Assembly: GCA_000349905.1 (NCBI GenBank)
Contig: KB722736.1
Span: forward strand, 1,176,536-1,240,535
Direction: 5' to 3'
DNA from: Volvariella volvacea V23
Taxonomy: Eukaryota > Basidiomycota > Agaricomycetes > Agaricales > Pluteaceae
Length of the DNA: 64,000 nucleotides
How positions within the stretch are numbered: position 1 is the first letter of the stretch; each line of letters opens with the position of its first letter. The notes below the pieces were generated by a model, which was given only the letters and a program-made list of their open reading frames with translations, made no database searches and was not told the DNA's origin. The translations under genes were made by a program, and so were the position numbers. This document shows positions 1-11,870 of the stretch, piece after piece.

Positions 1-402
1 AATGTAGTCCTGCAAGCTTTCCGGGTGGAAAACGGAACATGTGATTCCGATGATCAGTGGCGCCCTGTGGTGCCGCGGGATAAGAGCTACCCCTAAAGCC
101 GTCGGCTCCCCTTGCTGGCTCAAGGCATCTACTTAAGCCCGACGAGCTTGAAATGTCATGAATGCGGTAAAACCTAGCGACGTTCGCTTTAACGTTGACA
201 CCTGCGTGGTTCGAGCGCTGAAAACATGACTGCGTCACTTCTCTACTTCTGAGTGCGCTGTTATGGTGCGTATTTTCGGCGGCGTGTAGCATTGAGGCCA
301 TAAGCCAAGTTTATTTTTGACAGATGACAGAATTCAGAATCACAGTCGAGAGCCATGGTGTTTCCCGTGTATTGCGTGTTGTCAGAATTGATTATGTACA
401 CA
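1..402. other. 3' flank of ALG7, no gene seen
   Basis: Sequence between the window edge and the ALG7 stop codon. I see no open frame with recognisable protein similarity and no RNA gene. It may hold the ALG7 3' UTR. Confidence 0.5.
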
Positions 403-2162
403 TTATCTTCTATCACCATCATACACGAGACCAGCGAGTCCATATCTCACTACAAAAGCAAAAACACTACAGATAGCCTGTGTGGTGCATGTCAGATGGA
501 TAAAGCTGAGAAACAGTCACACTTACTTGGGTTATCATGAGCACTTTAACGAGCTTCTTCTCACTCATGGGTCCGAAACGCAACAGGAAGAAATTCAGAA
601 TAGTCAGATTTGTGGATTCTAATATGTTCCCGTTGTCTGAATGTATAGTTAATTCCGCTAGTCGCAATGCCGATAAAATGCGCAATATCGTAGTTGTCAG
701 TCTCGGTGGAGGTTTAAAGTAGAGTGTCTTTGATGGGTAGAGCAGATTTGTGTTTGCATCAAACCTACTTCCTAGTTAGCTTTATAACACGGATATTGCA
801 GAACATGCCTCGGAACTCTGTGTCGAGGGCATGGCACAATGCCAAAGATTTGAGGACATGACAATAGGAAATTGAAGATTTGAGGGATAAAGAACAGGAG
901 TAGGGTTTTTGAGAAATGTGCTTGAATTCCTACTACGGCAAAAGCCATGCCCGTGAAATAGCACAACGTATCACCAGGAAATGCGCGGGCAGGATACCTA
1001 CACCCCATGCGTCAGTACACTCGAAGCTTAACGAGAATAATCCTTCAACGTACCAGTTGTGATACATGAATCCGGTACAAACTGCAACGAGCGGGAGCAT
1101 GAAATACAGGCTGAACAGATGTCGCTCTACCAGCTCTTTGCTTCCGTATGCCATTCCTGCACTCCATACTCCTCCAAATTCTACTTCGGCCTTGCTGCCA
1201 AGGAGGTGCAGCGGAATTTTAAAGTCGATAGGCCATGGAAGGTACAGTAAATCATTCACTATCACCGAAATAGCGATGATGAGTGCCTGTGATACCTCCG
1301 AACCGTTGATTCCGGCGAGTATATTGATGCTATTTGTTGCAAATGTCGAAAGCATTGCCATGTAAATATAATACAACGGACCTACGAAAACGTGGTGTCA
1401 ATCAGCAAGAATGACCCGCGAGAATAGTACTTACCGAGATTGATGAGGGTACCAAAGGTTGATCGCAGTGGAAGCGGAACAACGACATGGGTATTACCAC
1501 GTTCAGCAAAATAGACCATTAATAGTGGAATGGACGCGACTATGGGTATGGGAAGCTTATGACGCCACCGAATGTCAAACACATCATCCAAGAATCCCAA
1601 CATAGTGGCTATTAATAAAGATAATATGGAGGAAAGGTAAACTGCCAACTGAATACTCTCGGATTAGCGCTCTGACATCAAACCTCCAGAACTCACCTGA
1701 TAATGAGGGAATTCCGATAATGTGAGGCCCTCATTCTTCTTGTAGGATACTGAACCAAGGAGAGCATCCGAAAAGGCGAAGGGGATAAACAATATTAGGG
1801 TGAGTATGTATACTGATGCGCAGACAAGTCCTTGACTCTCTGGGCTTCAGAAGCGCGCGTGTGATGAGTGAAACTGGAATAGGGGAACGCCGGTGCGCCA
1901 CGTACATGGGGGTATGATAAACTTTGAGCAGGTCCCTGCCATAGAGGTTGGCCTTGACGAACGTAGGGCCCAGGGCAGGAACCAAGTATAATGTTGCGAG
2001 TAACGCGAATATCGAGAAGCCAAAGGAGATGAATAATGTCGGAAGCTGAGGCGCTGGGTCGAGGAAAGGTCGAAAGATGAACCAGCAGCCAACAGGGATC
2101 AGTCCAAGCAACAGCGCTGCAGACAGTGGCCTTGGAGCTGTTGCTGAATTCTTGGTGGCCAT
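403..2162 (-). CDS. ALG7: UDP-GlcNAc:dolichyl-phosphate GlcNAc-1-phosphotransferase (Alg7/DPAGT1)
   Basis: ER membrane enzyme that starts N-glycan assembly by moving GlcNAc-1-phosphate from UDP-GlcNAc to dolichyl phosphate; it is the tunicamycin target. The gene is spliced. The first exon starts at 2162 with an N-terminal hydrophobic helix. Later exons carry the acidic pair in [11 protein letters not shown], then [11 protein letters not shown], the loop ending in [16 protein letters not shown], the conserved QIFNFL and CPRHRVP stretch, and [16 protein letters not shown] short last exon after an intron near 473-525 encodes [17 protein letters not shown] and the stop at 403-405, matching the family C-terminus. 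The order of motifs and the many membrane segments agree with a full-length protein. It lies head-to-head with the SET-Tad3 gene. Exact splice sites inside 1380-1730 were only partly checked. Confidence 0.93.
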
Positions 2163-2273
2163 CGAGTGTGGCTGTTAGCTTGAAATGATGAAAGCCAATT
2201 TATTAGCTCTCACGTGCTATTGACGTGTCAGTCACGCTGTCACGCTGACCGGAGCTGAGATGTCGGAGTCCGG
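2163..2273. promoter_or_regulatory. Shared divergent promoter, ALG7 / SET-Tad3
   Basis: The two start codons are only 111 bp apart on opposite strands, so both promoters must lie here or inside the 5' UTRs. The stretch contains a repeated GTCACGCTG element near 2230-2250. No clear TATA box was seen. Confidence 0.5.
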
Positions 2274-4095
2274 ATGTCTTCACAATCAGTCCCTGAGCAT
2301 CTAAACAGCACTGGCTGCGAGATTAGATATGTTCCTGGCAAAGGACGGGGCGTATTTGGTCTGTGTTGCTGACATCTCACAGGCCTTTCGTCTTGCTCAC
2401 TCATCGTAGCATCCAGACGTATAGCCGCAGGAACAGCAATAGAAATTAGTCCCGTCCTCTTCTTTTCGAAAGACGAGTACGAAAAATATGGTACAGCAAT
2501 GAGAGGTTCCTGCAAAGAGCAAGGCTTATCGAGGTATTGTAGGGCGACATACTATCTTGGACTCTTATACATTCAATTGGATGGACGGTCGGATGGCATT
2601 AGCACTCGGACTAGGTGCGTTCCAATGTCATCCGTCGGTCTGGGAGGTACCTCAACTACAATACCTAGGATCACTCTTCAACCATTCTACGACACCAAAC
2701 GTATCATATACTCGAGATAATAGTACAGAATCCATCCGCTACACTACAGCTCGTTGCATCGAGGCCGGAGAAGAGTTATGTATCTTTTATGGCCACAACT
2801 TGTGGTTCGAGCCAGCAGAGGCGAAAGATATCACTCATCGCCAATGTGAGGAAGAAGACGATGGATGGGGAGGCCTGTCAAGCCTTGCCGGTCCAACAAA
2901 CCCATTTATAGACGATGACCAAAACGAAATTTTGCCAGATGAGCAACTTCCTTTTGTCAGATATAAGCTACCCCCCGAGGAAGAGGACGCGGAATCAATG
3001 CGCACAAGTAAGCGGGCACATCACAGGTAAGGATTGCAATTAATTTATTTTTCAGTTCAAGCATGGGTTGTCGACATCCCGGAATCACAACATATCGCCG
3101 CGATGTTAAAGTAAGATATTCTGAAGCAGGCCCTCTTCTGACTTCTGATAAATTTTCGCATAGATGGCTAAAGCAAGCTGGACTGGATACCCCGGAACTT
3201 GGGCATCTGAAACGCATTCGAAAGCAGGATGGAATGACAACGATCTTACTCGCGACCTCTAGCTCACCTCCAGCCCTGCCACTTGGTCTTAATTTACCTG
3301 ATCCATATCTCCTAACTGTTCCATTTTCGTCCGCTCTTACACCCACTCAGTTAGCGCTCAAGTCTGCATTGTGGCCCACGGTGTACACTCCACGCAGAAA
3401 GGGTGAGGTGGAGGGTTGGACCCGTCGGAAAGCACGCTGGGCATGGGATGCGATGCGGGTGGCCGTCCAGGCAGCAGTTGATGCCCGTGACCGTGGTGAG
3501 GTAGTCTATACCCTCCTATCTAATGCATGTCTATCTCCTGATACTTGCCTCTTTGTAGCTTCCCATTGGAGTTCACGTCCCTGCACCTTATGGGGATGAC
3601 GAAGGCGAAGAAGGTACTTTGATTGAGGCGCAGTCGTTTACAGCATTTGATACACGCACCTCCACTCGGCATCCGTTGCGACACGCTGCGCTGAACGTTG
3701 TCCGCCGGATAGCAGATCATCCTGGAACGACTACTTCTCTCCGCAGCGAGCAGCCTATTACCCACGTTTCGTCAGCAAACGTGGAAGCGGTGCAGCCGCG
3801 TCTAAACCCTTTGGAACCCGAAACAAAAAGTAACAGTGCACACTATCTCCTGACGGGTTTAACCCTCTTCATCACGCACGAGCCTTGTATCATGTGCAGT
3901 ATGGCGTTGCTGCACTCGCGTGTCAAGGAAGTGGTTTATCTCCACCAAATGAAGGAGAATGGCGGATGTGGAGGGGATGCTTGCTTACCAACATTGCAGG
4001 GCGTCAATCACAGGTTTGGTATTTGCATGTGGAAGGGGGAGGATTTCGATGTAGGCGGAGAAGACATACTCCTACCCTCAGTCGTAGATGTGTAG
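2274..4095 (+). CDS. SET-domain / tRNA adenosine deaminase subunit Tad3 fusion protein
   Basis: Seven exons: 2274-2358, 2410-2490, 2543-2614, 2669-3007, 3056-3110, 3164-3500 and 3559-4095. The phases agree at all six introns and give 501 residues. Residues 1 to about 145 form a SET methyltransferase fold, with GKGRGVFA near the start, the cofactor motif GSLFNHSTTPNVSY, and GEELCIFYG. From about residue 190 the protein is Tad3/ADAT3-like: AWVVDIPE, GLDTPELGHLKRIRK, the zinc histidine in RHPLRHAALNVV, and the zinc cysteines in EPCIMCSMALLHSR. Tad3 pairs with Tad2 to deaminate A34 to inosine in tRNA anticodons. As usual for Tad3, the catalytic Glu of HAE is missing (here HAA), so the deaminase half is probably structural. 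SET substrate is unknown. A separate Tad3 start inside exon 4 cannot be excluded, but no stop separates the halves. Confidence 0.85.
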
Positions 4096-4252
4096 ATGGC
4101 AACTACTACTTCTTGCACCCCCGACCGATACTTTCCATACACATGATATCATTGATACAACCGCGAAAATAGATACAACTTGAATGAGTGCTTATCCGTG
4201 CTTATCTGTACATATGCATTTCAAATGTTCCTAGTAACTAAGTCTTCGAAAT

Positions 4253-6500
4253 TCACAATCGAGAACGGGTGTCTTGAGGCTTCCACTGCTTGGATTTCAC
4301 ATAATCCAGTAACGCCTCATCTGATAAGTATCGTAAGAACTTGTTCTGGTCTAGTCCCTATTCGAATGCAGCACACTGGCGTCAGTTTCAGGATAGCGTC
4401 AACTTAAGAAACCTACCTCTTTTTGAGCAGCTCGAATGACAGCCACAGCAATCTGTGCACTTATATCACGGATGCGGCCTAAACGAGGATAGACCAAGCC
4501 AGCAGACTTCTCTTCTGTTGTCAAAGAAGAAGCTAGGGCGATAGCGGATTGTTCCACCATACTGTCTGTGACATGTTTGGCATTGGAAAGAATAGTACCG
4601 AGTCCAATGCCAGGGAAAATGTACATATTATTTCCTTGGCCTGGTTCATACATTTTCCCTTGGAACTCGACAGGTCTATAGGGGCTACCAGATGCGAAGA
4701 TAACTTGTCCTTTGGTCCTACAAATGAGGTTAGTCAGGTAAATCCATTAAGATAAAACGTCAGGGTGAGTTTACTACCATTTAATCGCATCCGTGTAGTC
4801 TAATTCGCACAAGGAGATAGGGTTTGAGAGTGGGAAAATGATGGGGCGAGTATTAAGCGTAGCCATCTTCTTGACGACATCTTCTGTGAATGCATTCTAT
4901 CCAGTTGTTGCCGTAAGTAAAATTGCGCTACAAGTCCCGTAAAGACGTACTCTTGTGGTGCTAAGCCCAAGTAGGGCAGTCGGCGTGACATAGTCGATGA
5001 TATCAACTAGCCTTGTGAGAGCAGGGCCACTGTAATCCTTCCGAGCAAAATCTAAGAGCGATGTCAGCGAAATTGTGCAAGTCCGGGTAAGAGTGCTCAT
5101 CTCACATTTCTTGTGTTCCTGCAAGCCCTTACGATCCGCAGTAATCAATCCCCTTGAATCTACGGTCTAATGGGACATCAGAACACGTCAAGGTGCATCC
5201 TAGTCGGCTAAGATAACACTTACATAGATTCTGCTTTTGGCTTCTTCCTCACTTAATCCCTGAAGTGTGAAGAACGACACAAGCTGCTTCGCTACGCCAA
5301 TACCCGCCGAACCAGCTCCAAAGAACAGAATGCGATGGTCAGTCAAGGGCTTGCCGGACGCGGCAGAAGCCAAGCGGGCGGCATTGAGGAAGCCTGAGAG
5401 GATAACACCCCCTAAAATTCCACCCATCCACGCATTAGGACCACGTTTTCAGGATGAGGTAACATTCATACCTGTTCCCTGGATCTGATGGCGAGGGATT
5501 GAGTGTTTCATGTGTGAATCTGAATTGGAATGGAAAGGAAAACCTACATCATCGTTGAAACACTGATGCGTGGACCTGAATACACCAAGGTATCGGAACG
5601 CGTTGTCGGTGGAGAAATCTTCGAACTGGACAAGCAACTGAGGGAAGACCTCCTTCATCGCTTCCATGAATTCATTCATAAACGCATCCATCTGTGTTGA
5701 AATGTTGGCATCCCTGAATGGTATGTTGAAAGTGAAGCAGCATCACCTCATTGGTACCGGGTCGTTTCCGACGTACGCCGATGTACAGTGGGTCCTGGAG
5801 GAACTTTGGGTTATTCGTTCCCAAGTCCAGGCAAATTGGAACGGTAGTGGCAGGGTTAATACCAGCACCAGCAACGTATAGGTCCCTAACGAGGAGGTCA
5901 ACATGGGAATATTGCTGTTATAGGCGTGCGTACAGTTTCCCAATGCTTATTGGAAGGCCATTGGCACCAAGATCACCAAGACCAAGGATGCGTGAACCTG
6001 AGTTCAGCCAAATGAGACAATTGCATGCTCATTGGTTGATATGATTACCATCTGTTACAACAGCGATTCTTGCAGCGGCACCAATGGGCCAAGAACGTAG
6101 GACTTCACGAATATGACCTTTATGTTCAATTGATACGTACAACCCTTCGGGGCGACGCCAAATATGGGAGTAATTGGAGCATGCATCGCCGACCTAAGGC
6201 TAGTGTCAGGAAAACGACAAAATCAAGGAGAAAATCGTAGACCGTTGGTGTGTAAAGAATCGGGATTAATTCGAGCATGTTGCCGAGCAAGAGCTCGTAG
6301 AAAAGGTTTGGGTCGCGTTCTTTGAGCCCATTTAGGTAGATATACTTCTCTAAACCCGTAGTCTTGCTTCGAAGTTGTGCGAGGCAGCGAGCATGGTGGT
6401 CTGTGTAACTAAGGTATGGTGGTATCCTTGAAGCATGTGGGTATAGAGAAGAGTTGGGCAATGTAGTGAGAGGCTTCATTGTACCAGACTTGCCGTCCAT
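4253..6500 (-). CDS. NAD(P)-dependent malic enzyme
   Basis: Oxidative decarboxylation of malate to pyruvate with reduction of NAD(P). The first exon starts at 6500 and carries the N-terminal malic domain (LERYIYL-like [19 protein letters not shown], then [11 protein letters not shown]). Next come [38 protein letters not shown], and [18 protein letters not shown]. The Rossmann part shows [19 protein letters not shown], and the C-terminal part has [14 protein letters not shown] and [14 protein letters not shown]. The last exon, past an intron near 4358-4416, ends in [18 protein letters not shown] and the stop at 4253-4255. The start shows no evident mitochondrial presequence, so a cytosolic form is possible. 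Cofactor choice cannot be told from what I can read. It converges on the SET-Tad3 gene, with 157 bp between stops. Confidence 0.92.
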
Positions 6501-6931
6501 GAGGGCTTTACTGTTTTACCATTGGCACATTCACCATAGGATTATATACTGAACACTGAACAATCAGGAGGACAGGGCTAGCGTGACGATCAACTCAGCG
6601 CAGACTGTATTTGCTCGAATAAACATGTGTTTCTTGCGGCATGCATTACGCCGGAGCTATGAGAGGACTTGTATGCACTGCCGTCGGCGGATGAGCCAGA
6701 CATCAAACCACGGGGTCCCGTCAACCAATCACGAGGCAGTTCGAAACAGCGTGTAAATTAGGGTTATTATACGCCTCCGGAGGTTGTATGTCATAGCCAG
6801 TACCGATTCACGTGTGGACTGCCTCGCTCTATATCGTGTCTAAATAACCAACCCCTGTGCGGGCGTCAAATTTTGGCTGGTATGATCTTAACATGGAATT
6901 ACACACCAACAGTCCGCAAGAAGGCAACAGA
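6501..6931. other. Intergenic, promoter side of the malic enzyme gene
   Basis: 431 bp between malic enzyme start and mL58 stop. No open frame or RNA gene recognised. It must carry the malic enzyme promoter and the mL58 3' end. Confidence 0.5.
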
Positions 6932-7504
6932 TCACCAAAGGGCACGACGCTTTGCACGAATGGCCCTAACAATGGACTTTCTCTCACTCCACTTCTCCCT
7001 GACCTCTGCGTGTTTTTGGTCGCGCTCTTTGATGAGTGCAGTCCTTTGGGACTTTTTAAGTGCGGCAACAGCACCCACAAACGAAGGCGTAACACCAAAC
7101 ATCTTCGCCAGCTTTCCCCTGCTGTATTCAGATGGATTGCTCCGTCGTAATTCCTTGATGCTAGCTATGACTTCGTCTGACGCCCGCTCTGGTTGAGGCT
7201 TCTCTGCACTCGGCCGAATGGGAGGCGGAAGAGGACCGTCAACTGGAGTAGGTTTGCTCCACAAAAGTGGTGAAGCTGGCGCTGTTGTTAGAGAGTGCGG
7301 TGTAGGCGCAGTCGGGGGTGGACGATGAATAAACGTCAATCCTTCCTCCTCGAATGTCGTGACTGTTGCGCTGGGGTTGTTGACTAAAGGGTCCTTGGCA
7401 CGATATGGTGGCCTTTCAGATGTTCCTGGCCTCGGACGGGGCCATTTTGTCGCGTAGGTCCGCAAAAGTGCTGGGAGTGAGGACGGTCGTCGAGTAGCAA
7501 GCAT
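6932..7504 (-). CDS. MRPL20: Mitochondrial large ribosomal subunit protein mL58 (MRPL20 family)
   Basis: Single-exon frame of 190 residues. The N-terminus MLATRRPSSLPALLRTYATK is basic, lacks acidic residues and looks like a mitochondrial presequence. The C-terminal third, with RRSNPSEYSRGKLAKMFGV, PSFVGAVAALKKSQR and the basic tail ending RAIRAKRRALW, fits the fungal MRP-L20 family, a mitoribosome-specific protein of the large subunit. The middle is proline-rich and less conserved. Assignment rests on the C-terminal pattern from memory of the family. Confidence 0.82.
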   Translation of the reverse strand: MLATRRPSSLPALLRTYATKWPRPRPGTSERPPYRAKDPLVNNPSATVTTFEEEGLTFIHRPPPTAPTPHSLTTAPASPLLWSKPTPVDGPLPPPIRPSAEKPQPERASDEVIASIKELRRSNPSEYSRGKLAKMFGVTPSFVGAVAALKKSQRTALIKERDQKHAEVREKWSERKSIVRAIRAKRRALW

Positions 7505-10330
7505 CGTGCAATGTCGACCAGAATGCGACTGCCCGAACTAGTCCATCCAAATTTTCTCACCCTGTAATGCCCTTTTTTGGTGCCTAACTCGCACGCCCAA
7601 CGCCACAGGAGCAACACGAATTCTTGTCCTTTCTCGCTGAACACTCATTTCATTGCCTTTATTACAATGCTGAGTGGCTTGGTATACCGTCGAATCTGAA
7701 ACCGGGCCCTTTTAGCTATGCCCAAGTTTCTGATCCAAGTGCTGACTCTATCATTTCATTCACTGTGCCGTGATTCAGTTGTAATCTTACTATTCCTTCA
7801 TCATAGGGGTCAACTACAATTCGTCCGAAGTGTGCATCTCCTCACGTTCATCCTACCTATTTTTTCTTATCCTGGGCTCAGACTTCCCGAAAATCCACAG
7901 TCAAAGCATCTTGTCCAGGGAAGTAGAAGAAGGTTCATGTAATTAATTTTGGTAGGTTTTTCTCATGTAGCTTCATGAATCTGGCCCTGCAGAATGCTTT
8001 TACCGCGGCCCGCATTGCCAACCAATCCTCTATCAACCTCAAGGACGTGTTGGCACCTTTCGCGATCATGGGGTGCTGGTGGAGCGTTGCCGAGAAATCT
8101 GTATCAGCAACTCAACACAGTTGGTCTATCAGCAGACGACAGGAGGTCAAAACTAGTCAGCGGACTATTGTGCTCTTCGGCCGATTTGCACGTTCGTTGG
8201 AGCGTCAAGATGCTGCCACTCCTTTTGGTTATTCAGCTTTCATGCTGCTCTTGTTCGAGTCTGGGAAGAGGGCTTCATTTCAATTGTATTCCTTTCGCCG
8301 ACGAAGCTAGTCCGGGCGTTAACCTAGAGCTATCCCCGCATCCCTATTCTTGGAATCACTTATGCGCGTCACCGCGGCACCGACAAGGAGTTAGCAATTG
8401 AAGGGATGTCCTTACCCAATCGAGGCTCGGTTTATCGGGGGAAGACTAGATTGATGCAACGAAATTCCGAACGAATTCATTCAACCAAATGCAGGTAACA
8501 CGGCTATATATGTTGCGGCGAAGGCCGGTGCTCTAGCACGAAATGGAACGGTCTTTGCGTCAGTATTTGATGACAGGCCGTGAATATTTTCCCTTGTTCA
8601 TAGGTTTGTGGTCCTGAGCATAGTGCAACCAACGATGATTCACGTTCTAGAATGGCGATTTCCCAGCGTTAGTAACCCCAAAAGGTACTTTCAATAGGGC
8701 CTTGACATGATGCCTCCAGGATGTGCTTTGACATGGTCTTGGATCATTCAGACCACAGAAGGGACGTCCTGAGCTGTAAATCCTAGGATGCGAGCATTGC
8801 GGCCCATGATATCTTTAGTGCTGGCCAGCAAGTCTAAGGCACGTTTATCCTAATGCTGGAAGGCTCAAAGAACGATATTCTCTGATTAAAGCCAAGCAAT
8901 AGCTCAGGAACGCGTTTGAGGCTGTAAGTGGCACCGCCATTGACATGGTCAATTCTCCAGGTATTTGCACATAAAAGGACAGTTCAGACACAGCTCCAGT
9001 GTACCGTGGCGCACCGAATAACTACATCATGCCTATTATTGGTGCGACGATCCTTACATTTTTGAAAATGATCCACACTCCGGTGATCTAAGTGACTTCG
9101 TTTACTTGGTCCATCAGATTTCCCTAGTACAAGGAAAGAATGGGAGAGGCGTCATGATGAACTATGGTCCTCTTGCGAATGAGTTGTATTATCGAGTCGA
9201 AGACTTCTTCTCAAGCTTGCCTTTCCCTGTGTCGCTCTCTATTACCTTCGAGGAAGCCTCTACATGGCGTCCGGCCTGTCGTGGAATATCTGTAAGGGGT
9301 AAATGGCACCTGCCAATACCAGCCGAGGTATTTGGCAGCCGGACACAGAGCTACCTTCTCTATCTGCCCCTCAAAATATATGCGTCCCTTCTTCCTATCT
9401 GCGGATTCTGGCGGGAATTCGAAGGATCGGACCTTCTCAACGTGATAGATCAATCCCAGCAAGTTCCCAGCTTGTGCGCATCCTTACCTATTCCTCGCTG
9501 GCAGTCGATACAATTTGAGAAATCTGATGTGGGTGAACATTCAGGTTGAGGGGTCAGGACGTCGAGGAATACACGCATGAGCGGATAAACTCATGACCGA
9601 ACTGATCATCTTGAGCTACCAGACCTGAATAACTGCTAGGACTCTCAGGTCCTGAGGATTGATGATCACACGATACTGGACGAGGCCACTCAGTTCGATT
9701 TTTCTTGGCACATCCCGAGCAGTGTGGCACTCGCCGTAAGAACATCCAACTAAGTTTGCATCACGATGGCTCAAGACGGTTCAGCTTGCGCAACCATGTG
9801 TCTGTTATACAGTACAGTGTCTTCCGTAGACAGCGGCGGAATAGTAGATGATCGCAAGCGGGTTCCTGGCATATGCATAGCTCTGACATAGCAAATTTTG
9901 TGGCGCCTAGGCAGCCTCCGCCGCTGACCACTGCCACTGGCAGATCTGCTTCCGTACGACACTGGTTGTGGATTAAATTCAAATATGCCGCGATGGGAGA
10001 AGCCCAGGGACAACTCACTTTCAAGTTTTGGGCTCCTGAGAGCTGAGAATGGCCAGTCGAGTGTAAATTTGCACTCACGTACATTCAAAGATCACAAGGT
10101 TTACTAGGAAGCCGAGAAACGAGGCTATCCAATATATCCGCTGAATAAATGACGCATGCGAGTGGTGTTATAAATAAGTTCGTCGAATGTATTTCGGAGG
10201 CCGTCCTGGAAATAGAACCCCGGATTAGAGTCGGGGATCTGGAAAGATGGGTAGCGGATAGTTAGCGTTGAGGGGAAAAAATCGCAACCCAAGATCCCGA
10301 GGCATCGGAAGCTGGGCAAGATGAAACAGT
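7505..10330. other. Gene-poor region, no supportable gene
   Basis: About 2.8 kb. Short frames occur (for example 7994-8401 + and 9106-9549 +) but none shows a domain I recognise, and they overlap in competing frames. A few pieces look splice-like and weakly protein-like around 7975-8700, so a decayed gene is possible. No terminal repeats or transposase motif were seen. Confidence 0.4.
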
Positions 10331-11870
10331 ACCGTACAGCCTCCAGCTTCAGGCTTCAAGCAAACGTTGTTGGATAGGCAAAAAAATTGATTTTTTGTTC
10401 CGAATCAACTTGGAAAGGGAGGAGATTGAAGGTCGAACGTTTTAGCACAGAGTCCATTGATATCAAAAGTAAAAGAAAGAAAATTGTTCACTTGAGATAG
10501 TGTAAAGGATATTGATAACAATGTACAAGAAATTGTGGCAAGTGATGATACGGAGTCGGTCGCAATTAAATACCGTACAATCAAAAAATGAAAATTTCAA
10601 GCTATCGAGGTAGTAGTCGGTGAATATATATATGTATATGGAGAAGGGACTTGAGGGGGAACAGAAAAGCAAAGTAAGGGCAAAGTGCACATGCTACCAT
10701 GACAGTGCATGCACGCTTTCTGTGTCATCAATCATCGTGCTACGTGATCACTTCCCAGTCATGATCATCAGCATCACAGCATCAAGTGATAGGGAAAAGA
10801 GGAATCAATGGAAGAAGGGAGAAAGCGGACAGAAAACGAAGAAAACAAGGATAACAGACACAACAAAAAGTTTTGGCAGATTGGCAGGTAGCAGGGAAGA
10901 GGGGTAAAAAGTGATAAAGTGACGCAGAAAGGACAGGAATGGATTCAAATGAGGGTGAAGATTGAGGTTGACTGACAAAAAGAGCCAAATGCACAAAAGA
11001 GCATAGAATGACCTATGACAGGAGGAATTGCTCTACTTAGACGGGGTAGGAAAGTGGACAATGATACTACGTATAACGAAGTAGGTTGGCGGATGAACAA
11101 AACCCACGATACGCACGGGGGAAGAGAAGGCCGGAAAAAACGAGATTGCCACGAGCCACAAGCTGAAAGGCAAGAAACTCGAGAGCAAAGATAAAAACAT
11201 AAAGAGCCGGACATAAGAAAAAGGAAGCATGATTCCCAAAAAAGACAAGTACCAAGCCAATTGACAAAACAGGAAAAGCTGGCAAAAACGAGAGACGACG
11301 AAGAGAGAATGAAACGCATCGCAGGTGACTTTCCCAATACAAAAATTTAACAAAGCATAAGAAAGGGATGGAAGGTCGATTGGAGCTGAGATATGCGCGT
11401 GGGTGCGGACCGTGGGTGTGCTTATTCAACAACACCCGGGCCTTTGTTCTCCTTCCGGCACTTCATTTCATCGACAGATGACAAGATGGGTTAACGTGCA
11501 AGGGTAGCGTGAGCGATAGGGGGAAAATGCGTTGAGATAGGAGCAAAGGAGTCCATGGAAGCAGAGCGAATACAGCGTCCAAGATGTTTGTTCAACGGTG
11601 CGGGAAGCAATTCCTGAACAAGAAAAAACATAGGGAAGGTTGGGTAGGTCGGTATGATGAAGGCAAGGGCGGGGTTAATTCTGTCTGTCAGTAAATGAAT
11701 GACCAGATGGTGCGCGTTGGCAGAGAACGGACGTGAGTGGGCAGAAGAAGGTAATAGCTTTCAGGAGTAAAGCTAGTTAACAATTGACGTGGGATGAATG
11801 AATAAATGAATACATCGGTCAGCATATAACAGACCAACCAACCGGTCACGACGACGAAAAGATGGGGAGT
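10331..11870. other. Purine-rich tract downstream of the coiled-coil gene
   Basis: The + strand is strongly A/G-biased, with many runs such as GAAAGA, AAGAAG and GGAAG, for about 1.5 kb. The opposite strand, which is the sense strand of the adjoining gene at 11871, is therefore pyrimidine-rich. Long minus-strand frames here are rich in Phe, Leu and Ser because of this bias and are not credible proteins. Most likely a long 3' UTR or 3' flank. Confidence 0.45.

Noticed and set aside
9106..9549. 147-residue + strand frame as a possible gene
   Set aside because: No recognised motif and competing frames on both strands. Kept only as part of the gene-poor region.
10782..11435. Several overlapping minus-strand frames of 60-130 residues rich in Phe, Leu and Ser
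   Set aside because: They exist in more than one frame at once and reflect the pyrimidine bias of that strand. No domain, start context or splicing supports a protein.
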